This document shows, one piece after another, positions 1 through 8,995 of a stretch of DNA of 57,223 nt; the first letter of the stretch is position 1; each line of letters starts with the position of its first letter. Source of the DNA: Fusibacter paucivorans (lineage in GTDB: Bacteria; Bacillota; Clostridia; Peptostreptococcales; Acidaminobacteraceae); assembly GCF_018390735.1 (NCBI RefSeq), contig NZ_JAHBCL010000030.1, forward strand, positions 1-57,223, given 5' to 3'. Position numbers and translations under genes: made by a program. The notes under the pieces were generated by a model, which worked only from the letters and a program-made list of their open reading frames with translations, ran no database searches and was not told the origin of the DNA.

Positions 1-119
1 CTTGTAAAGCTCGCTGGTTAGCGCATGCAGACGAAAGAAGGTTGTCGGAAAGCCGTGTGCGGGAAAACCGCATGCACGGTTTGATGAGGGGCGGGTGAAA
101 TGTCACCCGCCTACTCTAT
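1..119 (+). mobile_element. Group II intron, 3' end (domains V and VI), truncated by window edge
   Basis: The first 119 bases carry the conserved 3' end of a bacterial group II intron. Domain V spans about 51-83: it begins with the AGC catalytic triad, has a lower stem CCGTG/CACGG and an upper stem TGCGG/CCGCA closed by an A-rich loop. The linker GATGAGGGG follows. Domain VI is a perfect 8-bp hairpin, GCGGGTGA (91-98) with TCACCCGC (103-110), then CTACTCTAT, where A113 is the likely branch-point adenosine. The intron ends at about 119-120. The intron-encoded reverse transcriptase/maturase would lie to the left, outside the window. The orientation is plus, facing the end of the minus-strand GGDEF/EAL gene, so the insertion lies in intergenic DNA. 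The presence of the 3' ribozyme end is well supported; the exact 3' splice site is not. Confidence 0.85.
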
Positions 120-187
120 CCAGCAATGGACTTTCTCCGGTATGCGAATACCGTACAATGTGATGGATTCGGGTGATAAAAACAGTT

Positions 188-2215
188 TTAATTTTCAGGT
201 ATATCAAATGGGATAATCGTACGATCTAGGTAATCCCTTTCAAAGGACACTGCATCGATGGGACGGCTGAACAGATAGCCTTGGCCCGCGTCGCAGTAGA
301 GTTCTTTTAGAATGTTATAATGAGAAATTCGTTCAACGCCTTCTGCGACAACGGATAAGCCAATTTCATGGGCAAGGCTGATCACAGAACGGCTGATTGC
401 CAAGTCGAGTGGATCTTTGTCAATTTGTGAAATAAATGTTTTATCAAGTTTGATGATATCGATTGGCAGCCGCTTTAAATAGCTAAGCGATGAATAGTTG
501 ATGCCAAAATCGTCAAGTGCGATACGATACCCCTTTTCGCGAAGTGTTTCGAGTGTGTGTAAGACAGCAGGATTCCCGTCTATTGCAACGTTTTCTGTGA
601 TTTCAAAGATAATCATAGTGGGATCAATTTGATAGCGGTCACCAATTGCGGTAACAGATTCGATAAAATCTGATGCATGTAGTTGAACGGCAGATAAATT
701 AACGGAAACATCGATAATGGGGTAATGACGATGACGCCAAGCAGATAGATCTTTGAAGACTGCCTCAATAATCCAAAGTCCGAGCGGTTTGATAAAACCG
801 GTTTTCTCAGAAATGCCGATAAAGCGATCCGGTGAGATGAGACCAAGATCTTTATCCTGCCATCGCACCAATGCTTCGGCTCCTTTTAAGGAGTTGTTGT
901 CGATATTGAACTGAGGCTGATAGTAGATGGTAAATGCTTCATTTTCAAGCGCGCGTTTCATGTTGCTCTGGAGATAAACATATTCAAGAACGACATCGTG
1001 CAGCTGTTCGTGAAAAAGTGTGCATTGATTGCGACCGGCATTTTTTGAAGCGTACATGGCCGTATCGGCTTTTTTCAGCAAAGTGTCGAGATTGTTGCCG
1101 TGATCTGGTGCAATGGCTATTCCAATACTGCCGGTGATGAAGAATTCTCGGTCATTTGAATGCCAAGGCGTTCGAATCAGTTCGAGTATTTTTTCTGAAA
1201 GCGCATGCAGCTGATAACGGTTTTCAAATTGCGTTACAACAAAGCAGAATTCATCTCCACCAATTCTGGATATCATTTGCAAGTGTGGCTTAAGTGTTTT
1301 TAGCCGCTCGGCGATTTGAATGAGAAATGCATCACCGAGCTTATGACCAATGGCGTCATTGATCATTTTGAAATTGTCGATATCGAGATAGATTAATGCC
1401 AATTTTTGATGGTGCTGACTTAACCACGTGTTGGTAAAATCTTCGAGTTTTGCCTTATTCGGCAAATGTGTTACACTGTCATAATAGGCTAGTTCCAATA
1501 TTTTATCCTGATCTGCTTTTGAGGCGGTAATATCCATCAGTGAACCGACCATTTTTAGCGGCGTGTCGCCATCCCAGACAGCTTTGCCAGAGCTCGCAAG
1601 CCAAAGATAATGATCGTCAACGTCCTTTAGGCGAAATTCAACTTGGAACTTTGATGTTTTGCGATCAAGATAGTCTTGAAGCGATTTTAAAAAGCCCGCT
1701 TGATCTGAAGGGTGAATGAGCTGCATGAAGAATGAGAATGGATGTGTTTCTTCTAATTTTTCTCGACCTGTCAAGGTGTAAAAGCGCGAAGAAAAAAAGA
1801 CGGTGTCACTATTAATATCATAATCCCAGACACCTGATTTAACGCTTTCAAGTACGAGACGGTAGCGTTCCTCACTGGCACTCAACTTTTCTTCAGTTTC
1901 GACGAGTTCATTGATTTTGCGGTTCAGCATCATCTCGGCACGTTTTAATTCACTTAAGTTGTCCATGAGCTTGTCAGATAGGTCGATATAGTCTTTAACA
2001 CTGTTTTGAATGAGCACATAGAGCAGTATGGCAGTGATGAAAATGAAAAACCAGCCTTTATAGATACTGATTTTAAAAAAGGCATCTGCATCACTGACCC
2101 AATAAGAGAGTATTTTATCGGAAGTCAAAATCCATAGGACGCCGATTGCAGCATAAGTAGCGGCAATTTTTAATGCACTGTACTTTGCACGCAGCTTAAT
2201 CTTCGGTGTTTGCAT
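188..2215 (-). CDS. Membrane-bound PAS-GGDEF-EAL cyclic-di-GMP signalling protein
   Basis: A 675-residue protein that probably makes and/or breaks cyclic di-GMP. Two membrane segments lie at about 14-35 and 50-70, then a short coiled coil (about 85-125), a PAS domain with PAC tail (about 115-235), a GGDEF domain (about 240-400) and an EAL domain (about 415-660). The diguanylate cyclase signature is intact (RIGGDEF, about 317-323) and the EAL side keeps EALVRW, DDFG and VVAEGVE, so both activities are possible. The chosen ATG at 2215 has AAAGGAGG five bases upstream; a longer reading from a TTG at 2236 would begin inside that ribosome site. It is transcribed alone, divergent from mutY. PAS domains of this kind sense small ligands or redox state, but the signal cannot be read here. 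Confidence 0.93.
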   Translation of the reverse strand: MQTPKIKLRAKYSALKIAATYAAIGVLWILTSDKILSYWVSDADAFFKISIYKGWFFIFITAILLYVLIQNSVKDYIDLSDKLMDNLSELKRAEMMLNRKINELVETEEKLSASEERYRLVLESVKSGVWDYDINSDTVFFSSRFYTLTGREKLEETHPFSFFMQLIHPSDQAGFLKSLQDYLDRKTSKFQVEFRLKDVDDHYLWLASSGKAVWDGDTPLKMVGSLMDITASKADQDKILELAYYDSVTHLPNKAKLEDFTNTWLSQHHQKLALIYLDIDNFKMINDAIGHKLGDAFLIQIAERLKTLKPHLQMISRIGGDEFCFVVTQFENRYQLHALSEKILELIRTPWHSNDREFFITGSIGIAIAPDHGNNLDTLLKKADTAMYASKNAGRNQCTLFHEQLHDVVLEYVYLQSNMKRALENEAFTIYYQPQFNIDNNSLKGAEALVRWQDKDLGLISPDRFIGISEKTGFIKPLGLWIIEAVFKDLSAWRHRHYPIIDVSVNLSAVQLHASDFIESVTAIGDRYQIDPTMIIFEITENVAIDGNPAVLHTLETLREKGYRIALDDFGINYSSLSYLKRLPIDIIKLDKTFISQIDKDPLDLAISRSVISLAHEIGLSVVAEGVERISHYNILKELYCDAGQGYLFSRPIDAVSFERDYLDRTIIPFDIPEN

Positions 2216-2344
2216 GAGATCGCCTCCTTTCGACAACTGCTTATGTTATATATATACACCATCTGAGCTGTTTTAATCGCTGTGGTTGTATCAGAAGAGG
2301 CGATCGCAGCATTGGATGAGTGCAATGAAAAGAGGGATAATGAA

Positions 2345-3385
2345 ATGTGGGTAGAAACACTATGCCAATGGTACAGGGAAAATCAACGGGACTTACCTTG
2401 GCGACATGATCGCGCGCCTTATCATATTTGGCTCTCGGAGATTATGCTTCAACAGACGCAGGTTGCAACGACAATCGATTACTATCAAAAGTTTATTGAA
2501 GCTTTTCCAACAATTCAGTCATTGGCAGAGGCAACGGAAGATGATGTGCTGAGGCTTTGGCAGGGGCTTGGCTATTATACGCGAGCGCGTAATTTAAAGC
2601 GGTGTGCTGATGTTGTATGGCAGCAGCACGGCGGTGTATTCCCAGATCAGTACCATGACTTGTTAAAGCTTCCCGGCATTGGTCCCTACACAGCTGGCGC
2701 CATTGCCAGTATTGCTTTTGATAGGCGGGTTCCAGCGGTGGATGGTAATGTACTGCGGGTTTATGCACGACTTTATGCATTATCGGACGATATTGCAGAT
2801 CCAAAGACAGCAAAACGTTTTCGAGAAAAATTGACGCCATTGGTTCCAGAAGAATCAGGTGTGTTTAATCAAGCGCTTATGGAGCTTGGTGCAATGGTGT
2901 GTACCCCGCAAAATCCGAAGTGTAATCAATGTCCAGTAAGTGGGTGTTGCAAGGCGTACACCGATGGTATGGAAACGGCTTTTCCCGTCAAGACAAAGAA
3001 AATCAAACAAAAGCATTTAACCATTGGCATGGGCATTATTTGGCATGAGGATAAGCTCTTGTGTTTTAAACAAGTGGAAGGTCGACTGCTGCATGGACTA
3101 TGGTCACTGCCGTTTGTGCCCGATTTGGTGGAAGAAAATGCGCTGCGAACACAGCTTGCCGAAGATTTTCAACTCGTTTTGTCAGAGGGAAGATCGACAG
3201 GACGTGTACGACATGTTTTTACACATCTCATATGGGATGTGCACATTTTTTGCTTTGAAGCAAAGGATGCCAACTTAATTGATTTTCCAGAAGTGCGATG
3301 GTGCAGCACTGATGAATTAGAGGCTTTGGCACTGTCGACAGTTATTAAAAAAGTACTTGCAAAAGGTATAAATTTGTTGCTATAG
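2345..3385 (+). CDS. mutY: A/G-specific adenine glycosylase MutY
   Basis: A 346-residue base-excision repair enzyme that removes adenine mispaired with 8-oxoguanine. It shows the catalytic region SEIMLQQTQV, the helix-hairpin-helix LPGIGPYTAGAI, the active-site aspartate in VDGN, and the iron-sulfur ligands C-x6-C-x2-C-x5-C near residue 200. The last third is the NUDIX-like MutY C-terminal domain that recognises 8-oxoG, so the protein is full length. An in-frame GTG at 2282 would add 21 residues, but the ATG at 2345 sits about eight bases after a GAGGG ribosome site and gives the normal family start. It diverges from the GGDEF/EAL gene and is followed by the glutaredoxin gene on the same strand, a plausible oxidative-damage pairing. 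Confidence 0.95.
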   Translation: MWVETLCQWYRENQRDLPWRHDRAPYHIWLSEIMLQQTQVATTIDYYQKFIEAFPTIQSLAEATEDDVLRLWQGLGYYTRARNLKRCADVVWQQHGGVFPDQYHDLLKLPGIGPYTAGAIASIAFDRRVPAVDGNVLRVYARLYALSDDIADPKTAKRFREKLTPLVPEESGVFNQALMELGAMVCTPQNPKCNQCPVSGCCKAYTDGMETAFPVKTKKIKQKHLTIGMGIIWHEDKLLCFKQVEGRLLHGLWSLPFVPDLVEENALRTQLAEDFQLVLSEGRSTGRVRHVFTHLIWDVHIFCFEAKDANLIDFPEVRWCSTDELEALALSTVIKKVLAKGINLLL

Positions 3386-3500
3386 TCCCATTTTTCGTTG
3401 TTGTTGGGAGGTATGATGATTATTGAACGCCATTTTGGGTATCAATCAATTGCCGGAAGAGCAATGTCATTTCATCCCGGTGAAAGCGAGGTGTATGTGG

Positions 3501-3848
3501 ATGAAAGAAATTATTATGTATACGAGCGAGACTTGCCCACACTGCAAGACGGCAAAAGACTATTTGAAAAACAGTGGTTTTAAATACACTGAGAAAAATG
3601 TTTCAAGAGATCCGATGGCAAGACAGGAGCTTATGAATTTAAAAATCATGGGTGTACCAGCTTTTATTGTCGGCAGCGAAAGTATCGTTGGATTGGATTT
3701 AAAGCGTATTGAACACATTTTGGATTATACGGTCGAAACTTGTCCGACTTGTCAGCACCGATCACGCGTACCGAAAGGGAAAGGAAAATTGCGTGTTACT
3801 TGCAGTAAATGTCAAACGCAATATCTCGTCAATACAGTTAAAATGTAG
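3501..3848 (+). CDS. Glutaredoxin-like protein fused to a C-terminal zinc ribbon
   Basis: A 115-residue protein. Residues 1-75 form a glutaredoxin/thioredoxin fold with the redox motif CPHC near residue 13 and the cis-proline loop GVPAF; glutaredoxins reduce disulfides or mixed disulfides. Residues about 80-112 hold two CxxC pairs (CPTC and CSKC) about 20 residues apart, which is a zinc-ribbon pattern. The ATG at 3501 has GAGGTG seven bases upstream; longer readings start in the mutY-proximal spacer without a good ribosome site. The next gene starts only 12 bases after the stop, so it is probably cotranscribed with the lipid kinase. The fold is clear from motifs; the role of the added ribbon (metal binding, redox sensing or nucleic acid contact) is unknown. 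Confidence 0.85.
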   Translation: MKEIIMYTSETCPHCKTAKDYLKNSGFKYTEKNVSRDPMARQELMNLKIMGVPAFIVGSESIVGLDLKRIEHILDYTVETCPTCQHRSRVPKGKGKLRVTCSKCQTQYLVNTVKM

Positions 3849-3860
3849 AAGAGGCTGTAC

Positions 3861-4745
3861 ATGACTATTTTATTTTACAATCCAAATTCAGGGAACGGCA
3901 CTTTTTCAGCGCGTTTAGACGAGGTCATAGCTGCCTTTCAGCGTAATGGCAAAGTGCTGATTCCCCATAGACTAGGAGATGACGGCGTAACACATGCGTT
4001 TATGCAGTCAGTATCATGGCAATTGGTGGCGAAAGTAATCATCGCTGGCGGGGATGGCACCATCCACAAGATGATTAATATGCTGATGACAGCAGGCGTC
4101 GAAAAACCAATTGCCATTTTTCCCGTTGGAACGGCGAATGATTTTTCACAGATGTTTCAAATCCCATTTCACTTCGAAGAAATGATTGAGATTGCGCTTG
4201 GCGATCATTATACGCCGTGTGATGTTGGCTGCGTCAACGGCCGTTACTTCGTCAATGTTGCGAGTTTTGGCAACCTTGTAGAAGTGGGACAAAAAGTTAA
4301 TCCACAAGTGAAAAATACGTTGGGAGTGCTCGCCTATTACATTAAGGGCATTGAAGAATTGCCGAAACTCAAACCGGTTCCAATCAAATTCGTTACAGAA
4401 CACCATACCTTTGAAGGTGAGATTTTTTTTGCGCTGATTATGAATGGCAAATCGGCAGGCGGCTTTAGAAAACTGGCACCTTATTCAGATGTTCAGGATG
4501 GCCGTTTTGATATTCTAATTTTTAAACAGTGTCCACTGATTGAAATTATGCCACTTCTCGTTAAGGTGTGGAATGGCGAGCATCCAAAGAGTCCCTATAT
4601 TGAATATTTTCAGGCAAGTCATATAGAAGTCAGTGCAGAAAACTTGATTAGCTCAGATTTGGATGGTGAACCGGGACCGCATTTTCCACTCCACATTGAT
4701 ATTTTTAATCGAAAATTATCAATTAATGTAAGAGAAAATTGGTGA
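3861..4745 (+). CDS. Diacylglycerol kinase-family lipid kinase (YegS/DgkB/BmrU type)
   Basis: A 294-residue member of the diacylglycerol/sphingosine kinase family, which phosphorylates a lipid hydroxyl with ATP at the cytoplasmic face of the membrane. The nucleotide-binding signatures are intact: NPNSGNG near the start, the glycine-rich IIAGGDGTIHKM (about residue 60), and PVGTANDFSQ (about 90). The C-terminal sandwich domain ends with SSDLDGEPGP, also typical. Length matches the family (290-310). It follows the glutaredoxin gene with a 12-base gap and has GAAGAGG upstream of the ATG. In Firmicutes such enzymes usually recycle diacylglycerol into phospholipid synthesis, but members with other lipid substrates exist, so the exact substrate is left open. 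Confidence 0.9.
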   Translation: MTILFYNPNSGNGTFSARLDEVIAAFQRNGKVLIPHRLGDDGVTHAFMQSVSWQLVAKVIIAGGDGTIHKMINMLMTAGVEKPIAIFPVGTANDFSQMFQIPFHFEEMIEIALGDHYTPCDVGCVNGRYFVNVASFGNLVEVGQKVNPQVKNTLGVLAYYIKGIEELPKLKPVPIKFVTEHHTFEGEIFFALIMNGKSAGGFRKLAPYSDVQDGRFDILIFKQCPLIEIMPLLVKVWNGEHPKSPYIEYFQASHIEVSAENLISSDLDGEPGPHFPLHIDIFNRKLSINVRENW

Positions 4746-4870
4746 TTGTAAGCGTTGCAATATTATAACCTTTACAAAATGTTTACGAAATGCTAGTGTG
4801 TTTTTTTCCAAAAAGGTGTATGATAATTATTATGTATTATCGTAAAAGCAGATTATTATGGGAGGGAAAC

Positions 4871-5278
4871 ATGTTAGCATGGAAACCGGAGTTTGAATTT
4901 GGCATTCCTGAAATTGACCGTCAGCATAAGCAGCTCGTAGAGATTGGCGGAGCACTTTCAGAAATGATTACTGACCAGACGCAGACTGATTATTATGATG
5001 AAATAATGGCGATGTTAAAACAGCTTGAGAATTATACTGTAACGCATTTTGCCTATGAAGAAGCGGCCTTTGATGCAAAGGGCTTCATTGGTTCCAGCGC
5101 ACATAAATTTGAACATAAGCTATTCGTCAAGAAGCTTGAAAAGTATTTTTCAAATCTCGAGAAAATTGATTCAGATCAAAAGGGCGTTCTCGTGGAACTA
5201 TTGACATTTGTATCCGATTGGCTCGTCATGCATATTATTAAGACAGATCGGGAATATGTCGAGTTGCTAAAAGCATAA
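4871..5278 (+). CDS. Bacteriohemerythrin
   Basis: A 135-residue non-heme di-iron oxygen-binding protein. It keeps the hemerythrin ligand pattern: H in IDRQHKQL, H and E in THFAYEEAAF, the HKFEH helix, and the closing H and D in MHIIKTD. A tryptophan-rich N-terminus (LAWKPEFEFGIPEID) is typical. The start at 4871 follows GGGAGGG at ideal spacing; the open frame extends upstream through promoter sequence and should not be used. In microaerobes these proteins carry or scavenge oxygen; in anaerobes they are thought to give oxygen protection or sensing. It is followed by a clear terminator, so it is probably monocistronic. Confidence 0.94.
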   Translation: MLAWKPEFEFGIPEIDRQHKQLVEIGGALSEMITDQTQTDYYDEIMAMLKQLENYTVTHFAYEEAAFDAKGFIGSSAHKFEHKLFVKKLEKYFSNLEKIDSDQKGVLVELLTFVSDWLVMHIIKTDREYVELLKA

Positions 5279-5301
5279 CTGAATGTAACCGATACTTAAC
5301 G

Positions 5302-5328
5302 AAAACGCCTGATGCAAGGGCGTTTTTA
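5302..5328 (+). terminator. Rho-independent terminator after bacteriohemerythrin
   Basis: An AAAACGCC/GGCGTTTT stem with a nine-base loop is followed by a T-run, 24 bases after the hemerythrin stop codon. Confidence 0.85.
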
Positions 5329-5376
5329 TTCATTATAAATGGGTAAATGTGAAAAAAACTAAAGTGAGGTAGCTTT

Positions 5377-6273
5377 ATGAAAATAGGACTAATTGGACTT
5401 GGTAAAATGGGTTATGCACTGGCGCAAAATATGAAAGATCACAACATAGACGTGGTGGTTACCAATCGTTCTTTGTCCAAGGTGGACGAGATTAAACAAT
5501 ATGGTGTAAACGGTGTGAATTCTGTTCCAGCACTTATCAATGCTCTGGATGATAAAAAGGTCGTTTGGCTGATGGTGCCTGCGGGCGACCCCGTCGATCA
5601 GATGATTGATACATTAGTGCCACTGCTCAAAGCAGGTGATATCATTATTGACGGCGGCAATTCCAACTACAAGGATACCGTTAGGCGCAGTGAAAACCTG
5701 AAGGCAATGGGCATTGACTTTGTCGATGTCGGAACCTCTGGCGGTGTCAAAGGTGCTCGATTTGGTGCGTGCCTCATGGCAGGCGGCAGTTCAGCAGCCG
5801 TCAAGTATATTAAACCTATTTTAAAGGCGATTGCCGTAGAAGACGGTTATGGCTATTTTGGTCCTTCCGGCAGTGGTCACTATGTGAAAATGATACACAA
5901 TGGTATTGAATATGGTATGATGCAGGCAATTGGCGAGGGGTTCGATATTTTAAAGGCAAGTGAATACGACCTTGATTTTGAATTGGTTTCAAAAGTGTGG
6001 AGCAACGGTTCAATTATAGAAGGCCTGCTCATGCGAATGATGCATCAGGCATTTTCAGAAAGCCAGTCTTTAGAGGGAATTTTGGGTAAAGTAGATGCCT
6101 CTGGCGAAGCCGACTGGACATTGGCTGAAGCGTTGCGGCTTAAAGTTTCAGCACCAGTTATCACCCAATCGCTCTTTGCGCGTTACAAATCAAAAGATGA
6201 AGCGCATTTTAGTGAAAAAGCCCTGGCGGCAATGCGCAATCAGTTTGGCGGTCATAAAATCTATAAAGCCTAA
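5377..6273 (+). CDS. gnd: 6-phosphogluconate dehydrogenase (decarboxylating), short GndA-type
   Basis: A 298-residue enzyme that oxidatively decarboxylates 6-phosphogluconate to ribulose 5-phosphate. The Rossmann motif GLIGLGKMG opens the protein; the substrate motifs DGGNSNY, DVGTSGGVKGARFGACLMAGG-like glycine stretch, and HNGIEYGMMQA with the catalytic lysine/asparagine region follow. It is about 170 residues shorter than the classic E. coli Gnd because it belongs to the short class, often NAD-preferring. It lies directly before zwf (34-base gap), and the two would form the oxidative pentose phosphate steps with a lactonase encoded elsewhere. The ATG follows GTGAGGTAGC. Cofactor preference cannot be decided from the sequence by eye. 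Confidence 0.94.
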   Translation: MKIGLIGLGKMGYALAQNMKDHNIDVVVTNRSLSKVDEIKQYGVNGVNSVPALINALDDKKVVWLMVPAGDPVDQMIDTLVPLLKAGDIIIDGGNSNYKDTVRRSENLKAMGIDFVDVGTSGGVKGARFGACLMAGGSSAAVKYIKPILKAIAVEDGYGYFGPSGSGHYVKMIHNGIEYGMMQAIGEGFDILKASEYDLDFELVSKVWSNGSIIEGLLMRMMHQAFSESQSLEGILGKVDASGEADWTLAEALRLKVSAPVITQSLFARYKSKDEAHFSEKALAAMRNQFGGHKIYKA

Positions 6274-6307
6274 ATGAGTGCAATAGAAATCCTTTTGGAG
6301 GCAAAAC

Positions 6308-7669
6308 ATGATATTTACCATTTTTGGGGCAACAGGTGATTTGACGACAAAGAAACTGATTCCAGCGCTCTACAATCTCTATATAGAATCTCAGCTGCCT
6401 GAGGAGTTTACGGTGTTAGGCATTGGACGTCGTGATTATGACGATGCTGGCTTTATTGCAGAAATTGAAGCGGGCATGCAAGGTGATTATGCAGAATGGG
6501 ACGTTTTTAAAGTGCATATTCAATACTATCGCATGGATTTTTCCAACATCGATGCTTTTTCAGCCTTCTCAGCCATGCTTAAAACGCATTATGCGGGTCA
6601 ACTTCGTGATAAAATCTTTTATTTGGCGACGGCACCAAGGTTTTTTCCGATTATCGCGGAAGGGCTGATTCAAAATCATATCGTCGTCAGAGGGGATTTG
6701 CGGAGTAAAATCGTCTTTGAAAAGCCATTTGGTGAAGATCTTGCCAGTGCGAAATCATACAATCGAATGCTGTTGCAGTCTATTGATGAAAGTCAAGTTT
6801 ACCGCATTGATCATTACCTTGGCAAAGAAATGCTGCAAAATATTCTGATCGTGCGATTTGCGAATAAAATTTTCGAAAATATTTGGAATTTTAAACACAT
6901 TGATCATATTAAGATCATCGCTTATGAATCTGAGACGGTCAAACAGCGCGGCGGCTATTATGATCAGTCTGGTGCGCTGAAAGATATGGTTCAGAATCAT
7001 CTATTTCAGACATTGGCGCTAGTGGCGATGGATTCGCCGACGGGTCTAAACGATCGATTGATTAAAGATGAAAAAGTAAAAGTACTCCAGCGAATTGTCA
7101 TGTCTGATGACATCATGTTTGGCCAGTATGCGGGGTATTTAGATGAAAAGGGTATCCCAAGCGGGTCTAAGACGGAGACTTTTGCTGCACTGAAACTCTA
7201 TATTAACACCAGTCGTTGGCAGCACACACCTTTTTATTTGATTACAGGCAAAAAAATGGATGAAAAATTGTTTCGAATTGTCATTACCTTCAAAGATTCG
7301 TCTTTCTTTTTTGAAAAGGGACAGCCTGAAAAAAATCAATTGGTGATTGAAGTTTATCCTAGAGAGGGCATTGAAATATTGTTTAATGGCAAAGCGCCCG
7401 GACTTCAAGCTTATGCAATGCCAATGAAGCTGGATTATTGTCACCTTTGCAATACAATTGGCAATACGCCGGAAGCCTATGAAAAGCTTATACTCGATGT
7501 TATTCACGATGATGCATCGCTGTTTACCAGATGGGACGAAATTGAAGCTTCATGGGAAATCATTGATGCACTCGAAATGATAAAACATTTTGAACCACTG
7601 GTGATTTACGAAAATCAAACGGCGATTCTCGCAAAACTTGAAACACTTTGGAAAGAGGTGAAAATATGA
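6308..7669 (+). CDS. zwf: Glucose-6-phosphate 1-dehydrogenase
   Basis: A 453-residue enzyme that oxidises glucose 6-phosphate to 6-phosphogluconolactone while reducing NAD(P). The N-terminal nucleotide motif GATGDLTTKKLIPALYNL and the active-site signature RIDHYLGKE are intact, and the C-terminal domain is complete, although slightly shorter than the usual 480-500 residues. It starts after TTTTGGAGG and sits 34 bases behind gnd. Its stop overlaps the start of the next gene (ATGA), so gnd, zwf, the cyclase-family gene and msrA very likely form one operon. In an anaerobe without a complete oxidative metabolism, the pair would mainly provide NADPH and pentoses, and here perhaps reductant for MsrA. 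Confidence 0.95.
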   Translation: MIFTIFGATGDLTTKKLIPALYNLYIESQLPEEFTVLGIGRRDYDDAGFIAEIEAGMQGDYAEWDVFKVHIQYYRMDFSNIDAFSAFSAMLKTHYAGQLRDKIFYLATAPRFFPIIAEGLIQNHIVVRGDLRSKIVFEKPFGEDLASAKSYNRMLLQSIDESQVYRIDHYLGKEMLQNILIVRFANKIFENIWNFKHIDHIKIIAYESETVKQRGGYYDQSGALKDMVQNHLFQTLALVAMDSPTGLNDRLIKDEKVKVLQRIVMSDDIMFGQYAGYLDEKGIPSGSKTETFAALKLYINTSRWQHTPFYLITGKKMDEKLFRIVITFKDSSFFFEKGQPEKNQLVIEVYPREGIEILFNGKAPGLQAYAMPMKLDYCHLCNTIGNTPEAYEKLILDVIHDDASLFTRWDEIEASWEIIDALEMIKHFEPLVIYENQTAILAKLETLWKEVKI

Positions 7670-8301
7670 AACAATGGCTGGACATATCCATGGCGATCTA
7701 TCCGGATATGATCGTCTATAAGAATAAAACAGAAAAGAAGCCAAAGTTTATTAGCAGAGCGACCCATGTTATCAACGGTTATCAAGAGGGAAGTATTGAG
7801 ATAGATCTTCATCTTGGAACACATGTGGACATGCCCAAGCATATACTGGCAGATGGTCATGATTCGTCTGTTTTTAATGTCGCTGCGGTTAACGGTGCCT
7901 GCGTCGTATTTGATTTTAGCCGCTTAGATCATTCGAACATTACTGCGGATGATTTGGCGCCGTATCAGGTGATGCCGGGTGATATTGTTATTCTAAAAAC
8001 ACATAACAGCTTTGCAAAAGCTTTTGATGTAAACTTTGATTATCTGGATCCATCAGGCGCGCAGTGGCTTGCAGAAGCAGGCGTAAAGGCCGTTGGGATT
8101 GACGCGTTGGGCATTGAACGCAGTCATCCAGATCACCCGACGCATCGCATCTTGCTTGGCAAAGAGATTTATATTATCGAAGGTCTGGCACTTGCAGATA
8201 TCGAAGCAGGGCGTTATACATTGATGTGTATGCCGTTGAAAATCGAAGGTGTTGAAGGTCTGCCGGCACGCGCTTTTCTAAAGCCTGACCGCGACCAATG
8301 A
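7666..8301 (+). CDS. Cyclase-family (kynurenine formamidase-like) metal hydrolase
   Basis: A 211-residue member of the cyclase/KynB superfamily (metal-dependent amide or ester hydrolases). The hallmark HxGTHxDxPxH metal site is present as [11 protein letters not shown] near residue 55, with supporting motifs GDIVILKT and [13 protein letters not shown]. The start ATG overlaps the zwf stop by four bases and has GAAAGAGGTG upstream, showing translational coupling. Real substrates in the family include N-formylkynurenine, isatin and other cyclic or formylated amides; no tryptophan-catabolic gene is nearby, so a kynurenine role is unlikely to be readable here. Its operon with pentose-phosphate enzymes invites a lactonase-like idea, but that is speculation. 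Confidence 0.87.
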   Translation: MKQWLDISMAIYPDMIVYKNKTEKKPKFISRATHVINGYQEGSIEIDLHLGTHVDMPKHILADGHDSSVFNVAAVNGACVVFDFSRLDHSNITADDLAPYQVMPGDIVILKTHNSFAKAFDVNFDYLDPSGAQWLAEAGVKAVGIDALGIERSHPDHPTHRILLGKEIYIIEGLALADIEAGRYTLMCMPLKIEGVEGLPARAFLKPDRDQ

Positions 8302-8342
8302 CAAACAGCCCCAAAAGCGGGCGCATGAGAAAGAGGTATGCC

Positions 8343-8834
8343 ATGAAGCAAATCGTTTTAGCCGGGGGATGTTTCTGGGGGATGGAAGCTTATTTTCAGC
8401 AGCTTTCCGGTGTTGTTCAGACAGAAGTCGGCTATGCCAACGGCACGGCTGACAATCCAACATATGAAGAAGTGTGTCGACATACGACAGGACATGCGGA
8501 AGTATTGAAGCTCAAGTATGATCCGGAAGCGACAACACTTGAAACGCTGTTGAAGCATTTTTGGAAAGTGATTGATCCAACACTCGTTAACAGACAGGGG
8601 GGAGATGTTGGTTCGCAGTATCGCACGGGCATATACTATATGGACGCTGATGATGTGCCGGTTATTCAGCAGTCGATGGCAGCAGAGCAGAAGCATTATG
8701 ACAAACCAATTGTGACTGAAGTCGTACCGCTTGGCAAATACTTTCCAGCAGAAACGTATCATCAGCACTATCTCGATAAGAATCCCGGCGGTTACTGTCA
8801 TATTGATATCAGCGATTTATCGTTGATAGAATGA
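8343..8834 (+). CDS. msrA: Peptide methionine-S-sulfoxide reductase MsrA
   Basis: A 163-residue repair enzyme that reduces methionine S-sulfoxide in proteins. The catalytic motif [11 protein letters not shown] lies at residues 8-18, followed by the conserved [15 protein letters not shown] and [12 protein letters not shown] stretches, and the QYRTGIYY region; a likely resolving cysteine occurs in GGYCHID near the C-terminus. No MsrB domain is fused. The start at 8343 follows AAGAGGT; an earlier in-frame ATG at 8298 overlaps the upstream gene and would add an arginine-rich stretch not seen in the family. Last gene of the gnd-zwf operon, which can supply NADPH to thioredoxin and thus to MsrA. 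Confidence 0.95.
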   Translation: MKQIVLAGGCFWGMEAYFQQLSGVVQTEVGYANGTADNPTYEEVCRHTTGHAEVLKLKYDPEATTLETLLKHFWKVIDPTLVNRQGGDVGSQYRTGIYYMDADDVPVIQQSMAAEQKHYDKPIVTEVVPLGKYFPAETYHQHYLDKNPGGYCHIDISDLSLIE

Positions 8835-8854
8835 CTTCAAACAGAAAAACGCGT

Positions 8855-8884
8855 AAAGGATGCCCATAGAGGCATCCTTTTTTA
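8855..8884 (+). terminator. Terminator after msrA
   Basis: AAAGGATGCC pairs with GGCATCCTTT around a seven-base loop and is followed by more T residues, ending the gnd-zwf-cyclase-msrA unit. Confidence 0.88.
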
Positions 8885-8995
8885 ATGGCAGGTTATCCAA
8901 ATGACAGCAAAAGATATTGGGTGTTGTCGATGTAATCCCAATAAAGGCAAGCATTGTCATGCGTTTTGATCCCGGTCTTAATTGTGATATTCATT

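Noticed and set aside
3398-3583. 61-codon frame overlapping the glutaredoxin start
   Set aside because: Low-complexity translation and out of frame with the CPHC motif protein; its region is the leader and start of the glutaredoxin gene.
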